DNA of 64,000 bases from Hymenobacter sp. PAMC 26628 (GTDB lineage Bacteria > Bacteroidota > Bacteroidia > Cytophagales > Hymenobacteraceae): the NCBI RefSeq assembly GCF_001562275.1, contig NZ_CP014304.1, forward strand, positions 2,232,001 through 2,296,000, in the 5' to 3' direction. The first letter of the stretch is position 1; each line of letters begins with the position of its first letter. Both the position numbers and the translations under genes were made by a program. The notes below the pieces were generated by a model. It was not told the origin of the DNA, ran no database searches, and saw nothing but the letters and a program-made list of their open reading frames with translations. Below, one piece after another: positions 7,898-16,200 of this stretch.

Positions 7898-9973
7898 TTA
7901 CAGCTTGATGGTTTTCTGGGACACCACCTGGCCGTTCACCGTCACGGCGGCCACGTAGAGGCCGGTGCGCAGGCGGGTGCCGTCCACGGCCACGGTGTGG
8001 GCGCCGGGGCCGTAGGACTGGCCGGTCACCACGGTTTGCACTTTCTGGCCGATTTCGTTGAACAACTCCACCGTCACGGCCCCGGCCGTGGCCAGGTTGA
8101 AGGCCACCTGGAAGCGGTCGGCAAACGGTACCGGGCTCAGCTGCACGCTAGACGTGGCCAGGGGCCCCGTGGTGTTGCCGCGGGTGCTGAGGGTGGTGGC
8201 GAACAGCGTGAGCTGCATGAAATCGGCCAGGATGGGCGTGATGGCCGTGTTGTCGAGCAGGCCGCGGCCGGTGATTTGCTGGGCGTGGGTGTTGGTGTTG
8301 TCCTCCGCGGCCACCCAAATGTCCTGGGGCGTGTGGTTGCCCACCGCCCCGGTTTGGGCGGCGCCGTTGCCGTTGGTGAGCGGGTTGGAGGCGTAGGCCA
8401 CCACGATGCGCTTGGCCGTGGCCGAGGTGGGCTGCGGGTAGGTTTTGCCCTGGAAGGTGGCCAGCGTGTAGTCGGGAAACCAGCCGTTGGCCCCGCCGTC
8501 GCCGCGCACCAGGTTGGTGGGGGTGGCGTAGCCGGCCTCGGCGGCCACCGACTTGCCGATCTGGCCGGCGTAGGTGCGGATTTTGGTGCCATTCTTGTTG
8601 GCGTTGTCCTCGTCGTGCAGGCCCGTCACGGCAAAGCCGCCGCACTCGTGGTCGGAGGTGCTAAAAATCAGGGTTTTGCCGCTGGTGGGCGTGGCCATCA
8701 GGGCCCGGCCCTCGGCCACGGCGTAGTCGAAGGCCAGCACTTCCTTGATCATGTAATCGGACCCGTACACGTCGGCGGTGCGCGCCGTGGTGGGCGTGGC
8801 CGTCACGCCGGCGTCGCCGCCGCCGGCGTACACCGGCCGGTCGGCGTCCACCACGTACTGGTTAGTGGTGCCCGAGCCGGCCACCACCGAAATGCCGCCC
8901 GTGTTGGAGTGCTCCAGGTGGTCGATGCGGCCAGCTTCCACCATCAGGAAGAAGCCCTTGCCGTTGCTTTTGGCCTGCAACACCTTGATGGCCAAGGCCG
9001 TCATGTCAGCCAGCGAGGGCTCCCAGGCGGCGCTGGTCTGGCGGTCCTGCTCGTAGTTGACGTGCGAGGCGTTGAAGAGGCCGAGCAGCTTCTTGCCGCC
9101 CGGGCCGTACTGCGCCAGGTCGATGTTCAGCAAGGCGTCGCGGCTGTTCACGTACTGGTAGTTGCGCTGCTCCACGGCGTACTTCACCAGGTCCACGTCG
9201 TCGGCGCGGTTGCCTTTGAGGGTCACGGGGGCGCCGGCCGCGTTGAGGATGGGGGCCCCGGTGCGGTCCACCACGGCTTCGTAGGGGCTGGCCGCGCCGC
9301 GGGTGCGGGGCAAAAAGTGGCGGGCGCCGCCGCCAAGCACCACATCCAACTCCACGCCCACTTTGGTGGTGGGCAGCACCCAGTCGCGGGTGGCGGTGTA
9401 GCGGTAGGCGGCCGTGGGGCTGCTATTATAGATGGCCTCGTACTGCGCCTGGGTCGAGGCAATGTACTGGGCAGCAATGTAATCCTCCAGGTCGCGGTAC
9501 CAGATGTGGCTGGCAAACGCGGCCGGCGTGGCGTGCGTGATGCGGGCCGTGCTCACCAGGCCCACCGCGTAGCCCTGCTTCTTGGCCGCCTCTAGGATCG
9601 TTTCGATGGCCGCGCCGCTGGAGGCATTCAGCGAAATCACCTCGTTGTCTTGCTTGCCGGGCTTGCCGCAGGCGTACACCGAGGCCCCCGGGGCCGAGTC
9701 CGTGATCCACGAGTTGAGCGAGTGCGTGGTGGCGGTGGCGTTGTACTTCATCTTGTCCAGGTTCAGCACCTGGAAGCCGGCGTCGGTGGCAAACCGCTTG
9801 CCGTCGCGCCCCTGGCCCAGGGCCATGCGGGTAGCGGTTTTGGGGGCCAGCCCGAAGCCGTCGCCGATGTAGAGGATGACGTTTTGGTTGGTGGACGCCG
9901 CCTGCGCGCGGGCCTCGTGCCGGGCCCCGGCGGCCAGCAGCAGGCCCCCAGCGAGTAAAAATCTGACCTTCAT
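7898..9973 (-). CDS. Alkaline phosphatase, PhoA-type, with T9SS C-terminal sorting domain
   Basis: A 691-residue secreted phosphomonoesterase. Signal peptide at 1-24. The metal/active site includes YIGDGFG (first Asp), TDSAPGA with the candidate nucleophile Ser93, EAGRIDHLEHSN, and STSDHECGGFAVTG. The last ~75 residues (LSPVPFADRFQVAF... NEIGQKVQ... GLYVAAVTVNGQVVSQKTIKL pattern) form a type A sorting domain for the type IX secretion system, so the enzyme is probably delivered to the cell surface or released. It likely liberates phosphate from organic esters. A strong terminator follows. Confidence 0.92.
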   Translation of the reverse strand: MKVRFLLAGGLLLAAGARHEARAQAASTNQNVILYIGDGFGLAPKTATRMALGQGRDGKRFATDAGFQVLNLDKMKYNATATTHSLNSWITDSAPGASVYACGKPGKQDNEVISLNASSGAAIETILEAAKKQGYAVGLVSTARITHATPAAFASHIWYRDLEDYIAAQYIASTQAQYEAIYNSSPTAAYRYTATRDWVLPTTKVGVELDVVLGGGARHFLPRTRGAASPYEAVVDRTGAPILNAAGAPVTLKGNRADDVDLVKYAVEQRNYQYVNSRDALLNIDLAQYGPGGKKLLGLFNASHVNYEQDRQTSAAWEPSLADMTALAIKVLQAKSNGKGFFLMVEAGRIDHLEHSNTGGISVVAGSGTTNQYVVDADRPVYAGGGDAGVTATPTTARTADVYGSDYMIKEVLAFDYAVAEGRALMATPTSGKTLIFSTSDHECGGFAVTGLHDEDNANKNGTKIRTYAGQIGKSVAAEAGYATPTNLVRGDGGANGWFPDYTLATFQGKTYPQPTSATAKRIVVAYASNPLTNGNGAAQTGAVGNHTPQDIWVAAEDNTNTHAQQITGRGLLDNTAITPILADFMQLTLFATTLSTRGNTTGPLATSSVQLSPVPFADRFQVAFNLATAGAVTVELFNEIGQKVQTVVTGQSYGPGAHTVAVDGTRLRTGLYVAAVTVNGQVVSQKTIKL

Positions 9974-10138
9974 AAAAACCGAAAAAAGGTGGAGGGAATG
10001 AGTAAGCGTTTGCCGCCCGCAAAAGTCCCCGCCCCCCGTGAGGCCGGCGTTACCTGTTCATCAAGCCTTCATTATTAATTAAAAAAGTACCAGCCCTTAA
10101 CTTAATATTACCATAACCCGCCGCCCAGTGCCCTTTTT

Positions 10139-10146
10139 TATCTTTG
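10139..10146 (+). promoter_or_regulatory. -7 element TATCTTTG
   Basis: A perfect TAnnTTTG match upstream of the propeller gene at 10249. The expected -33 TTTG is not present at the usual distance. Transcription from here would place the 20-bp-arm hairpin at 10171-10223 in the 5' leader. Confidence 0.45.
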
Positions 10147-10170
10147 CAAAACCCATTTTTCGGTGGTGGC

Positions 10171-10223
10171 CTAAAGCGGGGTGGTCCGGCGACTTTCTCT
10201 GTTGCCGGACCACCCCGCTTTAG
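10171..10223. repeat. Perfect inverted repeat, 20-bp arms
   Basis: Arms CTAAAGCGGGGTGGTCCGGC and its exact complement flank a 13-base loop (GACTTTCTCTGTT). It lies between a -7-like box and the start codon of the propeller gene, 25 bases before the ATG. It may act as an attenuator or simply be a palindromic unit. Confidence 0.85.
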
Positions 10224-10248
10224 ACTGCTGCCATTTTTCTCAGCGCCC

Positions 10249-11331
10249 ATGCCCCTGTCCCGCCCCCTGCTTCGCCGCCACCTTTTGCTGGGGGCCCTGC
10301 TGGGCCTGCTGCTGCCGGGGGCCCCGCGGGCGGCCGCGGCCCGCCCCCGGCCACCCTACGCCGTGGCGGGCCACGAGGCGCCCGTGGCGCTGCTGCGCGC
10401 CGGCCGGGCCACGTACCTCGTCACGCAGCGCAGCGTGTTTCGGCTCGAAGGCACGCAGTTCGTGCGCAAGTACCAGTCACCCAACGTAATCCAGTGCGCC
10501 GCCGCGGCCGATACGGTGCTGTGGCTGGGCACCCAGCAGGGGGCCCTGGGCCTGGGGCTGGGCCCGGCCGGCTTCCGCCCGCACCCACTGGCCCTCCCCG
10601 GGGCGGCGGCCACGGCCCGCATCACCACGCTGTTTCAGGACGCGCAGGGGGCCCTGTGGGCGGGGGCCGACGGCTACGGCGCGTTCCGCCGGGCCCCGGG
10701 CGGCACCTTCGTGGCCGAGCTGAACACGCCGGCCATCACCGCCGGCGCGGCCACGGCCGACGGCTCGGTGTGGCTGGGCACCAACGTGGGCCTCAGCCGC
10801 AAGCAGGGCCCCGAGTGGACGCGCTACAACGAGGAAGGCGTGGCCAACCGCGAAATCCCCGACAACCTCGTGGAGAAGCTGCTGCCCGACAACACCGGGG
10901 CCCTGTGGGTCATCATGTCCGACGCCATCAGTGTGCTCAACCCCGCCCCCCAGGCCGCCGGCGAAGCCGAAGTGCCCACCGTCAAGTTTCTCGGCCAGCC
11001 GGGCAACGAGGTGTTCGGCGTGGCCAGCGTGCCCGGCGCGGGCCGCGTGTTCGCCACGGCCATGGGCCTGCTGCTGCTGCCCGCCGCCGCCCCCGGGCCC
11101 CTTGCCGCCGCCCCGGCCACCGACGAAGTAGCGCCCCAGCGCCTGCTGGTGCCGCTGCCCGCTCTGCCCGGCGCCACCACCTCTGCCCCACCCGTGCTGG
11201 TGCAAGTCGATGCCCAGCAACGAGTGTGGCTGGCCAGCGCCGACGAGGTAACGGTGCTCACGGCCAAGCAATTTCGCAAGTTTGCGCAGCGGGCCCCGGC
11301 GGCGGCCGCGGGCCTGGCCAGCCGGCCGTAG
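10249..11331 (+). CDS. Secreted two-component-regulator-type beta-propeller protein
   Basis: 360 residues from ATG 10249. After a signal peptide (LLLGALLGLLLPGAPRAAAA) come repeats of the Reg_prop type: QGALWAGADGYGAFRRA, GSVWLGTNVGLSRKQGPEW and NTGALWVIMSDAISVLNP. In the family these blades form a ligand-sensing periplasmic propeller, usually fused to a histidine kinase. Here no transmembrane helix or kinase domain follows, so it is a stand-alone sensor or binding protein. The frame is open upstream through the hairpin, but that part is non-coding in character. Confidence 0.65.
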   Translation: MPLSRPLLRRHLLLGALLGLLLPGAPRAAAARPRPPYAVAGHEAPVALLRAGRATYLVTQRSVFRLEGTQFVRKYQSPNVIQCAAAADTVLWLGTQQGALGLGLGPAGFRPHPLALPGAAATARITTLFQDAQGALWAGADGYGAFRRAPGGTFVAELNTPAITAGAATADGSVWLGTNVGLSRKQGPEWTRYNEEGVANREIPDNLVEKLLPDNTGALWVIMSDAISVLNPAPQAAGEAEVPTVKFLGQPGNEVFGVASVPGAGRVFATAMGLLLLPAAAPGPLAAAPATDEVAPQRLLVPLPALPGATTSAPPVLVQVDAQQRVWLASADEVTVLTAKQFRKFAQRAPAAAAGLASRP

Positions 11332-11387
11332 CCGCCGCGGGGCGCGGCTTCCAACCTAGGGCGCACTTTTAAGTTCTGACCTTACGA

Positions 11388-11441
11388 TGCGCCTCGCGGG
11401 CCCCCTTTGGGGCCGGCCCCAAAGGGGGCCCGCGAGGCGCA
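11388..11441. repeat. Perfect 54-bp palindrome with no spacer
   Basis: The 27 bases from 11388 (TGCGCCTCGCGGGCCCCC...) are followed immediately by their exact reverse complement, checked base by base. It lies between the propeller gene and the convergent MarR gene, where it could terminate both, though there is no T-tract. It includes two GGGCCC words. Confidence 0.92.
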
Positions 11442-11522
11442 CCGTTGAACGAAACTGTACACCGATTCCGAAACCGCTTTAACCAACCAGCAAGCTGTTT
11501 CGCCAACGGCCGGCCGAAGCTG

Positions 11523-11996
11523 TCAGGGTAGTTGTTGCCGCCGGGCTTCGGCAAAGGCGGTCAGCTCGTGCAGGGCGGCCTGGAACTCGGCCAACCGGGG
11601 CATTCCCAGCACCCGCCCGAAGGCGTGCTCCAGGTCCACCAACGTGGTGGCCAGGTACGCTAAAAACGTGGCTCCGCGGGGCGTCAGCTGCACGAGCTGG
11701 GCGCGGCTGTCGGCCGCGTCGGGCCCTAGGGCCAAGTAGCCAGTGCGGACCAACTCCTTCACTACGCGCCCCATCGTTTGCTTGGTTACCTGGGCCCGTT
11801 GCGCCAACACCGTGGCCCGGGTGCCGGCTGGGTCGAGGTTGCGCAGCAGCTGCACGTGGCCGCTGCGCAGCTCGGGGTAGCCATCGGCGGCCCAGCGGTG
11901 CTCGCTGAGCTGCGCCAGCAGCCGCGAGAAATGGTGCACGTGGCCCGCCAGGTTCTTTTCGGTTATCTGGCGGGTTAAGTCGGCGTGTGCTTTCAT
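11523..11996 (-). CDS. MarR-family transcriptional regulator
   Basis: 157 residues from ATG 11996. The winged helix covers roughly residues 50-115: RATVLAQRAQVTKQTMGRVVKELVRTGYLALGPDAADSRAQLVQLTPRG, with the DxRxxxVxLTxxG wing typical of MarR. It should bind DNA as a dimer and respond to a small aromatic ligand or oxidant. It is divergent from the flavin reductase gene, with 78 bp between start codons that contain a TACTA/TAGTA array, so it probably represses its neighbour and itself. Confidence 0.88.
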   Translation of the reverse strand: MKAHADLTRQITEKNLAGHVHHFSRLLAQLSEHRWAADGYPELRSGHVQLLRNLDPAGTRATVLAQRAQVTKQTMGRVVKELVRTGYLALGPDAADSRAQLVQLTPRGATFLAYLATTLVDLEHAFGRVLGMPRLAEFQAALHELTAFAEARRQQLP

Positions 11997-12019
11997 AACC
12001 AAAAGTAGTCAGCACGGGT

Positions 12020-12045
12020 TACTATTTGGTTAGTAGTGCTTACTA
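12020..12045. promoter_or_regulatory. Candidate MarR operator array
   Basis: Three alternating pentamers, TACTA (12020-12024), TAGTA (12031-12035) and TACTA (12041-12045), form two overlapping inverted repeats with 6- and 5-base spacers. They lie in the divergent spacer between the MarR gene and the flavin reductase gene. Confidence 0.5.
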
Positions 12046-12074
12046 TTGTATCCGCTAATCCCATTCCCCACTTC

Positions 12075-12707
12075 ATGCAGCTATCCGCCGACCTATTGCC
12101 AATTGAAGCCCGCTATAAGCTGCTCACCGGCGCCATCATTCCCCGGCCCATCGCCGTCGTGTCCACCGTCTCGCCCGCGGGGGTGTTCAACGCGGCCCCG
12201 TTCTCGTATTTCAACATCGTGGGCCACGCCCCAATGGCGGTATCCTTTGCCGTGGCCGGCCCCAAGCCCGATGGCACGTGGAAAGACACGCTGCGCAACG
12301 CGCAGCTGCCCGCCCAGGGCGGCACGGGCGAATTCGTCATCAACATGGCCACGGAGGACTACGCCGAGCAGATGGCGCGCACGGCCGCGCCGTTGGCGGC
12401 CGGCGTGTCAGAGTTTGACTTTGCGGGCCTGACGCCGGTAGCCAGCGCCGTGGTGGGGGCCCCACGCATCGGCGAAGCCTCGGTGTCCTTCGAGTGCCGG
12501 ACGCTGCACGTGGTCGAGGTGGGCCGCTCGCGCCTGGTCATCGGCGAAATCGTGTTCCTGCACCTCGACGACGCCCTGGTCGATGAACGCTTCCGGGTTG
12601 ATTTTACGCAGCTGCGCGCCATCGGCCGCATGGCGGGTTCGCGCTACGCCCGCACCCGCGACACATTCGTCCTGGAAGACGAAAAGTTTTTCCCCGGCAC
12701 CCGCTAA
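12075..12707 (+). CDS. Flavin reductase-family protein (FMN-binding split barrel)
   Basis: 210 residues from ATG 12075. The protein has the flavin-reductase-like split barrel seen in DIM6/NTAB proteins: YKLLTGAIIPRPIAVVSTVSPAGVFNAAPFSYFNIVG at the N-terminus, then KDTLRN, GEFVINMATEDYAEQM and a C-terminal GEIVFLHLDD. It probably binds FMN and either supplies reduced flavin or acts as a small oxidoreductase. It is divergent from the MarR gene and 10 bases upstream of a heme-binding-family gene, forming a likely MarR-controlled operon. Confidence 0.85.
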   Translation: MQLSADLLPIEARYKLLTGAIIPRPIAVVSTVSPAGVFNAAPFSYFNIVGHAPMAVSFAVAGPKPDGTWKDTLRNAQLPAQGGTGEFVINMATEDYAEQMARTAAPLAAGVSEFDFAGLTPVASAVVGAPRIGEASVSFECRTLHVVEVGRSRLVIGEIVFLHLDDALVDERFRVDFTQLRAIGRMAGSRYARTRDTFVLEDEKFFPGTR

Positions 12708-12717
12708 CCCCCACCCC

Positions 12718-13140
12718 ATGACCCAGGCCCTCCTTGAAGCCGTTTTATTTGCCGCGCAGCAAGAAGCCCAGCGCCAGCAGTTGTCCATTACCGTCACCGT
12801 CGTTGACACCGGGGGGCACGTGCGCGCCCTGGTGCGACACGAAGGGTGCAGCTACTTCGCCTTGGAAAGCAGCCGGCTCAAAGCCGTCACCGCGTCGCAG
12901 CTCCGCCTGCCCAGCCACGTGGTGGGCGAGCTGGGTCAGAAATTTCCGGCCTTGCAGGCCTCGTTCGCGACCAATCCGGCCATTTCGGGCCTGCCCGGCG
13001 GGTTTCCGTTGGTCTGGCAAAATGCGGTAATTGGCGGGGTAGGCATCGCCGGGGGCAATTTTGAGCAAGACCAAGCCATCGGTGCGGCGTGCGCAGCGGC
13101 CATTGCGCAGCCGACCGAAAATGGCAGCGCTGTTCAATAG
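12718..13140 (+). CDS. GlcG/HbpS-family (DUF336) heme-binding-like protein
   Basis: 140 residues from ATG 12718. It matches the GlcG/HbpS fold: ALLEAVLFAAQQEAQRQQLSITVTVVDTGGHVRALVRHEG, then the Ala/Thr-rich helix and a C-terminal Gly-rich region ISGLPGGFPLVWQNAVIGGVGIAGGNFEQD. Members bind heme or act as accessory proteins of flavin-dependent oxidation. It follows the flavin reductase gene by 10 bases and is probably co-transcribed. Confidence 0.85.
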   Translation: MTQALLEAVLFAAQQEAQRQQLSITVTVVDTGGHVRALVRHEGCSYFALESSRLKAVTASQLRLPSHVVGELGQKFPALQASFATNPAISGLPGGFPLVWQNAVIGGVGIAGGNFEQDQAIGAACAAAIAQPTENGSAVQ

Positions 13141-13178
13141 GCTTTATACCTGTTTAACCAAGGACTGTTACTCGGCCT

Positions 13179-13290
13179 GTAGCTTGGACTTTGTAGTCCG
13201 AGCGTGAGCGCAGCGAGCATATGGCGCAAGGAATCGTTTAGTACCGCCTACTCGCTGTGCTCGCGCTCGGACTCGCAGAGTCCAAGCTAC
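13179..13290. repeat. Palindromic element overlapping the 3' end of the helicase gene
   Basis: Left end GTAGCTTGGACTTTGTAGTCCGAGCG and right end CGCTCGGACT...AGTCCAAGCTAC form an imperfect inverted repeat of about 111 bp with a loop rich in CGAGC/GCTCG. The right arm contains bases 13287-13289, which are the TAG stop codon of the helicase. Confidence 0.8.
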
Positions 13291-16200
13291 TGGCCAGCCA
13301 CCGCGGCGGCTTCCATGCGGGCCAGCAGGGCGGCGTGGTGCGGGGCCCGACGCAGCACCTCTTCGTTGCCCAGCAAAATGAGCTGCTGCCGGGCCCGCGT
13401 CACAGCTACGTTCAGCTTGCGGTCCACCTGACCGGTTTCGTCGGGCGAGGCCATCAATTCCAGCTGGTGCTCGTGGTGGCAGCAGAAGCTGACAATGATG
13501 ACGTCGCGCTGCGAGCCCTGGTAGCGCTCCACGGTATCAACGCTGACGTGCAGCAAGTTGGGCAGGTTCAGCTCGACCGCCAGTTGGGCCAGGCGGGCGC
13601 GGATGCGGGCCGCCTGGTTACGGTAGCTGGCGATGATGCCCAGCGTGGTTTCGGCGTTGAAATCGGCCCCGTAGCCCTGGGCCACAGCGGCGGCGGCGCG
13701 GGCGGCCAGCTCGGCTTCCTGCGCCGATTCCTTCATCGACAAATCCTCGGGCTGGCGGCGGGTGGGCACGAACACCAGCCGCTCGTTGCGCACCCGCGCC
13801 AGGAAAGCGTCGGCCGACGCGGGCCAGCCGGGGCGGCTGAGGGGCGCGTGCTGCCAGGGCAGCGGGCAACGCAATTGGCCGTCGTAGAAGTCGTCGTTCA
13901 CCAGCGCGGCCAGGTCGGCGTGCATGCGGTACTGGTCGGCCAGGGTGCCGTGGGCGTGGGGCCAGTGGGCCTCGGCGCGGCGGAACAGGCGCTCGAAGTA
14001 GGAGTTGCGCAGGTTGGTGAGGCCGAGCTCGTCGCGGAGCAGGCCGGCCACTTCCGGGGCAATGGCGCTGGTTTCGGGGCCCTGGGCTACCACGGCGGGC
14101 AGCTGGCGGTGGTCGCCGATGAGCACAAATTTGGGCACCTTGGCCAGCAGCGCCAGCATGGGGCCCTCCAGCACCTGGCTGGCCTCGTCCACCACCGCCA
14201 GGTCGAACTGCTTGAGCAAGAACAGCTCCGGCTTGCCCAGCAGGCTGGCCACGGTGCCCACGTAGAATGGGCAGCCCGTGAGGCGCGCTCGCACCGTCTG
14301 CCGGCTGGGGCAGTCCCGAATCATGTTATCGAGCAAATACGGCCGGTACGCCGGGGCCGTGCCCAGCCGCGAGCCAACCCGAATAAACGGCAGCCCGGCC
14401 GCCACCAGCTGCTCGCAAATCTCGTCCACTGCGCGGTTAGTGTAGGCGGCCAGCAGCGCCTGCTTATCGTCCTGGTATAGCTGCACGGCCAGCTCCTTGA
14501 GCACGGCGCGCGTCTTGCCCGTGCCGGGCGGTCCGCAGAGCACAAACCAGTCGGGCGCGGCCAGGGCGCGGGCCACCACCTCGGGGGCGGCGGTGGCGGG
14601 CGGCGCGGCGGCGTCCCAGCCGTCGGGCCGGCGCGGGCCGAGGCGGGCCAGCAGGCGCTGGCGGCGTTCGGGGGCCAGGTTCAGAAAGGAAGAGAGGCCC
14701 GCCCATTCGCGCCGAAACGTGTCGTAGGTGTCTGGCTCCAGGGCCCAGTGCGAGTGGCCGGCCAGGTAGCGCGGGGCCAGCCGGCGGTTGCGCACGCTCA
14801 GCACCACCGGGCCGTCGGCGGTGAGGTCTTCGGCCAGCACCACCTTCACCACCTGCGCGTCAAGCACGCTCAATGCCTGGCTATTAGCTAGTGGCTGGGG
14901 GCCGGGGAATTTTTCATCCGAAGGCGAGTTGTCAGCCAACGGATCTGCGCCCGCAGCCTTGCGGCGCGGGTAGAGGATGAGCGTGTCGCCGGCCCGGAAG
15001 TTGACTTCGCGGCCCCCGGCCGGGCGGCGGAAGATGAGGTGGGGCCCCAGGCCGCCGCGGGCGGTGTCGGGGGCGTTGCTGTGGTCTTCGCGCAGTTCGA
15101 GGCCGTCGAGCAAGCTGAAGTTCTGGTGCTTGCGGGCGGCGGGCAGCCGCCACAGGCCGGCCTGGCCGCCGGCGTCGCCGGGGCGCGCGTCGTCGCCGAG
15201 CAGGGTCAGGCGCATTTCGCGGGCCACGAAGCGGGTCATTTCCAGGCAGTAGGCGCGCTCTACGGGGTCGGCGGCGGCCCAGGCCTGGGCCATTTTCTCG
15301 GCCTTGGCCTTGCCGAAGGGCGGCAGGGCGGCCAGGTTGGGGTGCAGCACGGGGGCCAGCAGCTGGGCCACGGCCCCGGGGCCCGCGGCGCGGGCCAGCA
15401 GCAGCTCGGTGCCCACGAGCTGGTTGCGGGCCGAGAGCAGCCGGTCCACCAGTTCGGCGTCCTGGTCCACGCGGCGCACGGGGGCCTGGTCGGGGGCAGC
15501 GTTGGAATACAGGATGCTGGTGCGGCCCCGGCCGGCGGTGGCCCCGTCGGCCCCAAACACCGACTCCAGCAGCAGGCGGTAGAGCTGGGCCTGGGCGGCG
15601 TGGTTGCTCCAGGGCTCGCCGTGGGGCACTTTGGTCGAGCTTTTCAACTCGATGATGTCGTAGCCGGTGGGGCTTTCGTGCAGTAAGTCGAGGCGCCCCT
15701 GCAAGCCGTAGGTAGCCGATAAAAAGGACGGTTCCAGGAAGCAGTCGGCCACGCACAGCGGCTGCTGCTGGTAGCCCGTACGGCTGCCGGCAATGAAGCC
15801 CTGGGCCCGGCTGGCGCGCAACGTGCGGTAGTGGCGGCGCAGGTCGCCAAGTAGCTCGGGCACGCCAGTACGCGTCTGGAAATCGGGCAGCGCGCTAATG
15901 GTCAGTGGGTTCGAGCGAAACAGCCGCCGCTTGAAGAAGCCTTCGAGGTCGAATTCAGTTGCTGGTTGTTCGTTGTCAGTTGTCAGTTGCTGATGGCTAG
16001 TTGGCAGTTGTTCGCTGGCAGTTGTTGGTTGTTCGTTGCTGGTTGCTGGTTGCTGGTTGCCAGTATTTTCCTGGCCTGCATTTACTGACAACTGACAACC
16101 AGCAACTAATAACTGATTACCAGCCACCCATTCGTCTTGCCGGGCGGCGTGGCTCACCTCCTCGTCCAGCAGCATGTTCACCAGGTTGCCGACTACTAGC

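Noticed and set aside
7997..9595. 532-codon open frame opposite the alkaline phosphatase
   Set aside because: It is a shadow: Val/Gly/His-rich with no domain, and the minus-strand protein has all catalytic motifs.
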